From: Methanoculleus sp.
Lineage (GTDB): Archaea > Halobacteriota > Methanomicrobia > Methanomicrobiales > Methanoculleaceae
Direction of reading: 5' to 3'
Length of the DNA: 10,621 nucleotides
Assembly: GCA_023230425.1 (NCBI GenBank)
Contig: JALNXI010000056.1
Location: 1 to 10,621, forward strand
Of this stretch, positions 1 to 5,384 are shown piece after piece (within the stretch, counting starts at the first letter, position 1; every line of letters begins with the position of its first letter). The position numbers and the translations under genes are program-made. A model generated the notes under the pieces. It made no database searches. It worked only from the letters and a program-made list of their open reading frames with translations, and was not told the origin of the DNA.

Positions 1-8
1 GCAAAACA
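1..8 (-). other. Putative start of an intein in DP2 (first residues only)
   Basis: Read on the minus strand, the last codons in the window are N871 (11-9), C872 (8-6), F873 (5-3) and a partial GC- codon (2-1) that must encode Ala. PolD large subunits without an intein continue NCDGDE here. Known PolD inteins, for example in Pyrococcus, are inserted exactly between this Asn and Cys and begin with Cys, often Cys-Phe. The switch from CDG to CFA at this position fits an intein N-terminus with Cys1 = C872. Only two full residues and two bases are visible, so no splicing or endonuclease motif can be examined. A mutated active site is the alternative and is much less likely in an essential polymerase. 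Confidence 0.7.
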
Positions 9-2621
9 GTTCCTTCGTTTCGCCGCGTGGAAGAATGGGTGGCCGTAACCGACCGCGGCCTTCGAGAACCCGATAAGCCGGACGAGGACCCCGGCACTGG
101 TGTGCGGCGCAAGCCCCATCAGGAGTTGGCCCACAAGGTCGAGCGGTCTCTCCGCCCGGTAGAACGGTTCAAGCCCGTAGAATCTCACCAGGAGGTCGTC
201 GATGAACTTCGCCACCCGGACCAGCCACTCGCCGCAGTCCTCCGAGACCAGGATGTCCTGGTGGCGGAGTTCCAGCACCTGGTCGGCCGAGGTGAGGTCC
301 CGGCCGTAGATGTCGTGAGTGTAGCCGAGTTCCTGGAGCCTCTCGATGGGGACGCCGACCTCGTCCGGCCGGAAGTGGGTCAGGGGAAGATCGATCATAT
401 CGTAGCGGACGGTCCCGTCTTTAAAGACATAAAGGTTCTGCAGTGCCCGGAGGATTCCCTTCTCGATCGGCTCCACCGGCCGTTCTCGGGATATCAGTCC
501 CTTCACGCCCTTGAGGAGCGTGATGGCCGAGTCACGCACCCCGATATTTTCCAGTGCCGCCGCATACTCGGTCTTGACGTTGATCGAGACCTTCTGGAGG
601 CAGACTGTCGCCACGTTGCACCGAGGGCACTGGTCTTTCCCGATCTCCTGCCCGCACTTCGGGCACCGGAGAACCGGCAGTGTATGGGTACCACACCCGC
701 AGAGGTTCTTGTAGGTGAAAGTTCCGCAGGCAGGGCAGCGCCGCTCGCCGACCTCCGCCTCGATTATGCCGCCGTCCGTGTTAGACCGGGGCCGGGAGGA
801 GCAGGCCGCCTGGAACGACCGGCGTGAACCACCTTCGTCCCCGATAGGGAAGAGCGAGTGGGGCGGCGGCTTCATCTCCCGCTGCTTTGACTTCCCCGGC
901 CTCCCCATCCGGCCCCCGACCCGGGTGCCTGCCCTTGAGCGGACCACAAAGCCCGAGAGATGCATCACAAGGTCGAGGGAATTCTCAAGGGGAGCGTCCT
1001 GCCACGCCGGCCGCTTTTCCAGCTGCAACGTCAGGCCGAGGCAGGCGAGGAGTGCCAGATACTCAGAGACCGCTATCTGGTCCCTGGAAAGGCGGTGAGG
1101 CACCAGGAGTTCTTCGAGGACCGCCTTCACCTCCGGGGTATCCGGCAGCATCAGCACACCGTTCTCGACCCTCCCCTCAGCGCTGACCCGATCCGCGAGG
1201 TGGGCGATATCCGCCGGGGTGACGTCGTCCCAGAGGTAAGTGTAGTCGGGGTGGAGGGGGGCCCCGTCGAGCGCGAATTCTATAGCCTCGAGCTCGCTCT
1301 CCGGGTGCCGCGTACCCCCCTCGAGCAGCCACCACTCTTCGCAGTAACACGGGGGCATCAGCGGGTGGTTGTTCTCCATGAACTCACCGAAGCTGATCAG
1401 GATCTCGCCGGCGTCCAGGATCTCGTCGACCTGGCCGGCGATATGCCTGGCCTCCGCCGCGTCGTCCACCCGGCGGACCTCCCCACTCCGGAGTTTGACC
1501 GTAGGCCCCTGGATAGAGTCTACCGGCACAATCCCCGCTGCCTTCCCCGGGCGCTCAATCTTCATCTGTGTCCCGACCGCCAGGAAGTCGCCGAGGATGT
1601 GCATCGTCGCGGGGTTTAAGCCGGCGGCCGCAAACCCGGTGTTCCGCGACCGGCCGAGACGGAGCCGGAACCCTCCTTTACGCATCGGGTAGGAGAAGAC
1701 CGGCCGCCCACCGATAAGGTCCCGGAGATACTTGTCCTTCGGTTTGATGGCGGCGCTGGCATCGTCATCACCGTTCTTTGCGGCGCCACCGCTGATCATC
1801 TCCTCGAGCCAGTCCCAGCCCGCCATCTTCATCTTTTTGACGTTTTTCTGGACTTTCGGGGCTTTCAGGGCCAGCCCCTCCGCGACGACGAGCGCCATCC
1901 CCCCCCGGACGGTGTTCGTCTCCACCCGCTCCAGGTTCCGGTAACCGCTCACCTCCTGCTGCTCGGTCGGCTCGCCGTCGATGCAGACCGGACAGTTGGT
2001 GATGATCATCCGGAGTTCCTTCTCGCTCGGCAGGTACTGCAGGCTCATGATGTTGTTATACTGCCGGATCTCCTCGATGTAGCGTTCTACCTCTTCGGGG
2101 CGGGGAATGTAGCGGCCGATCCCGAGCGCCTGGCGCACGTAGTCGCCTACCAGCACCGAGAGAGCCTGTGCCGTCCCGCCGGCGCTCCGGATGGGGCCCG
2201 CGTAGTAGATCTTCAGGTAATCAGTCCCATCGTCGTTCTTCCCGAGGCTGACCTTCGCGATCCCCTCTGTCGGGGCGGCCACCACACCCTCGGTCAGGAG
2301 TGCCATCGCCCCCCGGATGGCGTGGTCGAGGATCTCCTCCGTCGTGGTCTCGCCGAACATCTTCGCCACAAAATCGTCGCCAATCCGGAGCGCCGCCTCT
2401 TCCCGGGACATCTCCCGTTCGAGTTCCCGGATCCGGGCCGCGATCCCCGTATACCCGAGGAGCGCCTCCACGCGGTCGGCGAGGTCGCTTGCTATCGGGA
2501 TCTCGATCTCCGTCCTGGGATCGAGCCCGCGGGCCCGTGCGGCAGCGGCCAGTTCCATGGCAGAAGCGAGCCCGGCCGCGAGATCGTCGAAGTACCGGGC
2601 GATAGCAGGTGAGACCTCCAT
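1..2621 (-). CDS. polC: DNA polymerase II (PolD) large subunit DP2, C-terminal part outside the window
   Basis: This is the catalytic large subunit of the euryarchaeal replicative polymerase PolD, which works with the DP1 exonuclease subunit. The visible 873 residues start MEVSPAIARYFDDL at 2621. An in-frame stop lies shortly upstream and no better start exists between them. Recognisable blocks are IYYAGPIRSAGGTAQALSVL (about 138-157), RAGTRVGGRMGRP (about 563-575), a cysteine-rich zinc-binding region with C629/C632, C641/C643, C653/C656 and C665/C668, and the run LAPHTSAGVLVRLIGF (about 837-852) leading into HPFFHAAKRRNC at 861-872. In the family KRRNC is followed by DGDE, which holds the catalytic aspartates. 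Here the next residues are F873 and, from a partial codon, Ala, so an intein probably begins at C872. The gene lies 199 bp downstream of the HEAT genes on the same strand and probably has its own promoter. Family identification is near certain; the reading at the left edge is inference. Confidence 0.96.
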   Translation of the reverse strand, partial: MEVSPAIARYFDDLAAGLASAMELAAAARARGLDPRTEIEIPIASDLADRVEALLGYTGIAARIRELEREMSREEAALRIGDDFVAKMFGETTTEEILDHAIRGAMALLTEGVVAAPTEGIAKVSLGKNDDGTDYLKIYYAGPIRSAGGTAQALSVLVGDYVRQALGIGRYIPRPEEVERYIEEIRQYNNIMSLQYLPSEKELRMIITNCPVCIDGEPTEQQEVSGYRNLERVETNTVRGGMALVVAEGLALKAPKVQKNVKKMKMAGWDWLEEMISGGAAKNGDDDASAAIKPKDKYLRDLIGGRPVFSYPMRKGGFRLRLGRSRNTGFAAAGLNPATMHILGDFLAVGTQMKIERPGKAAGIVPVDSIQGPTVKLRSGEVRRVDDAAEARHIAGQVDEILDAGEILISFGEFMENNHPLMPPCYCEEWWLLEGGTRHPESELEAIEFALDGAPLHPDYTYLWDDVTPADIAHLADRVSAEGRVENGVLMLPDTPEVKAVLEELLVPHRLSRDQIAVSEYLALLACLGLTLQLEKRPAWQDAPLENSLDLVMHLSGFVVRSRAGTRVGGRMGRPGKSKQREMKPPPHSLFPIGDEGGSRRSFQAACSSRPRSNTDGGIIEAEVGERRCPACGTFTYKNLCGCGTHTLPVLRCPKCGQEIGKDQCPRCNVATVCLQKVSINVKTEYAAALENIGVRDSAITLLKGVKGLISRERPVEPIEKGILRALQNLYVFKDGTVRYDMIDLPLTHFRPDEVGVPIERLQELGYTHDIYGRDLTSADQVLELRHQDILVSEDCGEWLVRVAKFIDDLLVRFYGLEPFYRAERPLDLVGQLLMGLAPHTSAGVLVRLIGFSKAAVGYGHPFFHAAKRRNCF

Positions 2622-2644
2622 GCAAGATGTATGGGCCCTTCACG

Positions 2645-2652
2645 CATTTAGA
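2645..2652 (-). promoter_or_regulatory. Candidate TATA box for polC
   Basis: The minus strand reads TCTAAATG, a partial match to the archaeal TATA consensus. Its centre is about 27 bp before the polC ATG at 2621, which would give a leaderless or near-leaderless mRNA. That fits the absence of a ribosome binding site upstream of the ATG; the only GGAGG overlaps the start codon and codon 2. Stronger TATA-like words on the same strand lie at 2742-2750 and 2756-2763, and would give a leader of about 100 nt or more instead. The sequence alone does not decide between them. Confidence 0.4.
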
Positions 2653-2802
2653 GACTCGTCCCCGGGTGCAGAGCCCCGGTCCCGGCAGGTCATTCGCGAC
2701 CCATGATGAGGTCTCTTCCCGCCTCAAAATCTTTTTCCAGGCTCATATACCGCCCCATATAGGAGAGCACACTTGCAGTCGCAGCTCACTGGCAGCGGGT
2801 CA

Positions 2803-2814
2803 GGGCAAAAGCCC
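2803..2814. terminator. Small hairpin after the soluble HEAT gene
   Basis: A perfect GGGC-AAAA-GCCC inverted repeat sits 7 bp past the stop codon of the HEAT gene that ends at 2821. On the transcribed (minus) strand the loop is TTTT. It may mark the 3' end of the HEAT operon transcript, but the stem is only 4 bp and no T-run follows, so support is weak. Confidence 0.25.
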
Positions 2815-2820
2815 CCGGGT

Positions 2821-3342
2821 TCACCTCTTCCCGGGCCGGTCCGCCTCCAGCGCCTCGGTGAGCGGCCCGACGCCCGGCTCCCCCATCTTACAGAGGAGGA
2901 GCGCAGCGCGCTCCTGCGTCTTCGGATCCGGGTGCCGCATCAGGCGGATAAGCGGTTCGACCGCCGGCTCGCCGATCTTGCAGAGGGCCATTGCGGCGAA
3001 CGGCTGGAGATCCGGGTCAGCGCTCTCGATGATGCCGATGAGGGGTTCAACGGCCGCCTCCCCGATCTCGGTCAGGGCTGCCATGGCATATCGCCGGAAG
3101 TCCCGGTCCTCCCCGGCACGCATCGCCGCGAGGAGAGGAGCAATTGCCGCATCCCCGATCTGCATCAGCGCCCGGGCGGCATACCACCGGACGTCGTTGT
3201 CGCCGTCGAGCATTGCGGCAATGATCGGCCCGACCGCTGCCTCTCCGCCCGCCCCGAGTTCGGCGGTCGCCGCACGGCGCGCTGCGAGAGGGCCCCGCCG
3301 GAGGTCGCCGATCAGTTCATCGATCCGGGTGTCATCAGTCAT
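2821..3342 (-). CDS. HEAT-repeat protein (PBS-lyase HEAT-like), soluble, 173 aa
   Basis: The protein consists of five HEAT-like repeats of about 31 residues (roughly 6-36, 37-67, 68-98, 99-129 and 130-160) and a short basic tail. Each repeat carries the family signature of an aliphatic first helix, a D/N-x-x-V/F-R-type turn and a second helix A-x-x-A-L-x-x-I-G, with the linker GEPAVEPLI recurring almost unchanged. No signal peptide, membrane segment or catalytic residue is visible, so it is probably a scaffold or protein-binding solenoid in the cytoplasm. Related repeats occur in phycobilin lyases, but no such pathway is expected here. Its ATG overlaps the 3' end of the upstream membrane HEAT gene by 8 bp, which suggests translational coupling. 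A GGAG-like site lies about 12 nt upstream, farther than usual, which fits coupling. The partner and precise role are unknown. Confidence 0.92.
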   Translation of the reverse strand: MTDDTRIDELIGDLRRGPLAARRAATAELGAGGEAAVGPIIAAMLDGDNDVRWYAARALMQIGDAAIAPLLAAMRAGEDRDFRRYAMAALTEIGEAAVEPLIGIIESADPDLQPFAAMALCKIGEPAVEPLIRLMRHPDPKTQERAALLLCKMGEPGVGPLTEALEADRPGKR

Positions 3343-4573
3343 GAAGTTCAGGTGCTCCTTCGCTGGTGTTATGTCTTCTGATGCCCCCGAGCGCCCCCCG
3401 GGCAGCCTGCTGCACCTCCTCCCGCTCGTCGTCGAGCGCCTCGATCAGGGCATCGACCGACCCTGGATCATTGATCTCCCCGAGGGCCGCCGCGGCTCCT
3501 CTGCGGACGCGCCAGTCGCCGGCACCGAGTGCCAGAGCGAGCGAGGCGACGGCAGGTCTTCCGATCTGGCCGAGGGCGGCGATCACCCCCTGCCGGAGTT
3601 CCTCATCGTCCGTCTGGAGCGCCGAGAGGAGGGAGGGGATGGCCGGCTCCCCGATATCCCCGAGCGCACCCGCGGCCCGCTGCTGCACCTCCTCATTGGG
3701 GTCACGGAGGGCATCGATGAGGGCTACAACGGCGCTCTCACCCCCGAGCCTCCCGAGCGCCAGTGCCGCGCTTCCCCGGACCCGGCTGTTTCCTGTGTGG
3801 AGACTGGCGATGAGTTCTTCACGTGCGGGCTCGCCGACAGCCGCAAGCGCGAGGGCTGCCCTGCTCCTGACATAGGTGTCCTCATCGTTGAGGGCCTCCA
3901 TCAGCGCCGGGACCGCCTCCGGGTCGCCGATATCCCCGAGAGCGACCGCGGCCATCCACCGGACATCCACGTTTTCGCTCTGCAGGCTCTCTATGAGCGG
4001 TCCGACGGCCGGGGAACCGATCTTTCCGAGCGCCTCCGTCGCCTTCCAGCGGACGCCGCTCTCCGGGTCACAAAGGAGGGCGGTGAGCGGCTCGACCGCA
4101 GCGGGCTCGCCGGCGTCACCGAGGCATCCCGCCGCCTCGTAGCGGGTATCCGGGTTCCGGCTCGATAGCCGGGCGATCAGCCTCCTCGTATCCCGGTCGC
4201 ACGCGGGTGCGCCGGGACCGGGCTCACCGATGCGGAGGTGCCGGCCGTCGGCACGCCTGCCTGAGAGTTCGAAGAGGTAGCCGAGGAGGTAGGCGACGAC
4301 GATGAACATCCCCGCACGCACGAGGGTATCCATGCCCACGTACCCGGAGATGATGTATTCGACGGCGACGTGGAGCGCCGCGAGCAGAAGCCCCACGTAT
4401 AGGGCGCGTTTCCGGTACCAGAACGCAGCCAGGATGAGCACCAGGTAGAAGAAGTGTGTATACGCGATCCCGGTGCCGAAGAGGGCGTGAACGGCGAGGC
4501 CCAGGAGAACAGAGAGCACCGTGAGCAGGGCAATGACCGCAAGTCTGCCCCATACTGGTTCTGTGAGTCTCAT
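3335..4573 (-). CDS. Membrane-anchored HEAT-repeat protein: multi-TM sensor-like domain plus nine HEAT repeats, 412 aa
   Basis: The N-terminus has about four hydrophobic segments (roughly 8-30, 36-53, 57-77 and 84-103). The stretch THFFYLVLILAAFWYRKRAL (39-58) resembles the membrane input domains that precede PAS/histidine kinase modules in many methanogen sensor proteins. A cytoplasmic linker of about 25 residues follows, then nine HEAT-like repeats of 30-31 residues (about 128-398) and a short tail. No kinase, PAS or cyclase domain is present, so the HEAT solenoid takes the place of the usual output module. The frame is open back to 4861, but a TATA-like box at 4601-4608 puts the transcription start near 4578. 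The first usable ATG is therefore 4573, and the upstream part overlaps the PfpI-family gene out of frame. The gene overlaps the following soluble HEAT gene by 8 bp, so the two form an operon. A membrane-linked scaffold or signalling role is inferred; no ligand or partner is known. Confidence 0.88.
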   Translation of the reverse strand: MRLTEPVWGRLAVIALLTVLSVLLGLAVHALFGTGIAYTHFFYLVLILAAFWYRKRALYVGLLLAALHVAVEYIISGYVGMDTLVRAGMFIVVAYLLGYLFELSGRRADGRHLRIGEPGPGAPACDRDTRRLIARLSSRNPDTRYEAAGCLGDAGEPAAVEPLTALLCDPESGVRWKATEALGKIGSPAVGPLIESLQSENVDVRWMAAVALGDIGDPEAVPALMEALNDEDTYVRSRAALALAAVGEPAREELIASLHTGNSRVRGSAALALGRLGGESAVVALIDALRDPNEEVQQRAAGALGDIGEPAIPSLLSALQTDDEELRQGVIAALGQIGRPAVASLALALGAGDWRVRRGAAAALGEINDPGSVDALIEALDDEREEVQQAARGALGGIRRHNTSEGAPELHD

Positions 4574-4600
4574 TCCTGATGAATGAGGTGGGGGCCGTGC

Positions 4601-4608
4601 AGATAAAA
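4601..4608 (-). promoter_or_regulatory. TATA box for the membrane HEAT gene
   Basis: The minus strand reads TTTTATCT inside GC-rich surroundings, centred about 31 bp before the ATG at 4573. With the usual archaeal spacing transcription would begin about 5 nt before the ATG, giving an almost leaderless message. The box lies in the 79-bp gap after the PfpI-family stop codon, so the HEAT pair can be transcribed separately from that gene. Confidence 0.5.
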
Positions 4609-4652
4609 GCATGTGCCGGGGCGGTGAACGGCCGGAGACCCGGCACGCCGTC

Positions 4653-5207
4653 TCACCGCCGCCCTGCAGCCGCGACCATCGCCTTCTCTCCGCTGGTCTC
4701 ATCGAGTTTTTTGAGCGACGCCTCGATGAACGCGGGGATGTCGTCCGGGTTCCTGCTCGAGACCAGGTTGCCGTCGACCACCACCTCCCGGTCGATGTAC
4801 TCCGCACCGGCGTTCTTGATGTCCTGGGCGACAGATTTCCAGCCGGTGATCTTGCGGCCACGAAGCACCTGCGCGGTGATCAGGAGTTGGGGCGCGTGGC
4901 ATATGGCGAGGACCGGTTTGCCGCTCTGCACGAACTCCCGCACGAACCTGACAGGTGCATCGTGGGCCCGGAGTTTGTCGGGCGAGTAGCCCCCCGGTAT
5001 GAAGAGCGCATCGAAGTCGCTCGTCGATACGTCGGAGGCGGTCCGGTCGATGGTGACCTCTGCCCGCCCCTTCTTACCATGGACGGTCTCTCCCGCAGAG
5101 AGGCCGACGTAGACGAGATCGTGGCCGGCCTCCCGGAACGCCTCCGCAGGCTTTGTGTACTCGACATCTTCGAACATATCCGTTATCAGGACTGCTATCC
5201 TGCTCAT
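4653..5207 (-). CDS. PfpI/DJ-1 superfamily protein (intracellular protease or deglycase-like), 184 aa
   Basis: This is a class I glutamine-amidotransferase-like fold protein of the PfpI branch. The nucleophile elbow is AICHAPQLL, with Cys103 followed by His104, and the conserved acidic residue that activates the Cys is probably Glu13 in TDMFEDVEY. FIPGGYSPD (69-77) forms the expected glycine loop. Length is normal for the family (about 165-190). Members have been described as ATP-independent proteases, glyoxalases or deglycases, and the sequence does not tell these activities apart. Two in-frame ATGs exist, at 5213 and 5207. GGAGG at 5215-5219 is 1 nt from the first and 7 nt from the second, so 5207 is the better start. 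The protein is probably cytoplasmic, with no signal peptide. The gene is divergent from the Ca2+-ATPase gene. A stress-response role is inferred from the family. Confidence 0.95.
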   Translation of the reverse strand: MSRIAVLITDMFEDVEYTKPAEAFREAGHDLVYVGLSAGETVHGKKGRAEVTIDRTASDVSTSDFDALFIPGGYSPDKLRAHDAPVRFVREFVQSGKPVLAICHAPQLLITAQVLRGRKITGWKSVAQDIKNAGAEYIDREVVVDGNLVSSRNPDDIPAFIEASLKKLDETSGEKAMVAAAGRR

Positions 5208-5214
5208 TGCCATT

Positions 5215-5219
5215 CCTCC
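5215..5219 (-). promoter_or_regulatory. Ribosome binding site deciding the PfpI-family start
   Basis: The minus strand reads GGAGG. It lies 7 nt before the ATG at 5207 but only 1 nt before the ATG at 5213, so it favours the shorter protein beginning MSRIAVLI. Confidence 0.75.
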
Positions 5220-5222
5220 ACA

Positions 5223-5242
5223 CGGGCCGGGTCCCCGGCCCG
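5223..5242 (-). promoter_or_regulatory. GC-only 9-bp hairpin in the PfpI-family 5' leader
   Basis: Bases 5223-5231 (CGGGCCGGG) and 5234-5242 (CCCGGCCCG) form a perfect inverted repeat of nine G-C pairs around a 2-bp centre, so the RNA loop would take up one or more inner pairs. With a TATA-like box at 5267-5274 the transcript would begin near 5244, so the hairpin would occupy the extreme 5' end of the mRNA and end 3 nt before the GGAGG. It could stabilise the message or restrict ribosome access, or as DNA serve as a palindromic protein-binding site. The structure is directly visible; its function is unknown. Confidence 0.5.
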
Positions 5243-5266
5243 GCCACTGATCAGTCCCTTCAGGGG

Positions 5267-5274
5267 GTATAATG
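5267..5274 (-). promoter_or_regulatory. Candidate TATA box for the PfpI-family gene
   Basis: The minus strand reads CATTATAC, a fair TATA-like element in an otherwise GC-rich region. It predicts transcription from about 5244 and a leader of about 37 nt that contains the hairpin and the ribosome binding site. Confidence 0.45.
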
Positions 5275-5346
5275 TTACCGGAGGGACGGTGGGTCCCGGA
5301 CTGTCCGGCCGCCATTGCGGCTTTTTCGTGGGCGCCGGAGCGATCT

Positions 5347-5361
5347 CTATACATTTTTATA
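5347..5361 (+). promoter_or_regulatory. TATA box for the Ca2+-ATPase gene
   Basis: Bases 5354-5361 read TTTTTATA, close to the archaeal consensus, and CTATACAT overlaps just upstream at 5347-5354. The first predicts a transcription start near 5384, right at the ATG; the second predicts one near 5376, leaving a very short leader with GGAGGT. Together with the TATA-like box on the other strand at 5267-5274 this makes 5208-5384 a divergent promoter region. Confidence 0.65.
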
Positions 5362-5384
5362 GCGCGGCGCAAAACCGGAGGTGT

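Noticed and set aside
1..8. Loss of the DP2 catalytic aspartates as a real active-site mutation.
   Set aside because: The rest of the polymerase is well conserved, and the change falls exactly at a known intein insertion site, so an intein explains it better.
27..1619. Several plus-strand frames of 99-266 residues over polC.
   Set aside because: They are antisense to well-conserved DP2 sequence and show no recognisable domain.
2221..2727. Minus-strand frame of 168 residues beginning upstream of polC.
   Set aside because: It runs in a different frame across conserved polC coding sequence, uses a TTG start and has an Arg/Gly-rich shadow composition.
2609..4168. Plus-strand open frame of 519 residues opposite the HEAT genes.
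   Set aside because: It is a shadow: repeated GC-rich HEAT codons leave the opposite strand free of stops, and the translation has periodic low-complexity sequence without a family match.
2821..4190. Direct DNA repeats of about 93 bp that could be taken for a repeat array.
   Set aside because: The periodicity follows the 31-residue HEAT unit and lies inside coding frames; there are no spacers or identical repeats as in CRISPR.
4574..4861. Longer start for the membrane HEAT gene, adding 96 residues.
   Set aside because: The extension lies out of frame over the PfpI-family gene, is low-complexity Arg/Ser-rich, and precedes the predicted transcription start.
4611..5384. Upstream extension of the Ca2+-ATPase frame giving an 1173-residue protein.
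   Set aside because: The extension is antisense to the PfpI-family gene and upstream of the TATA box, and has no family similarity. The normal P-type N-terminus begins after 5385.
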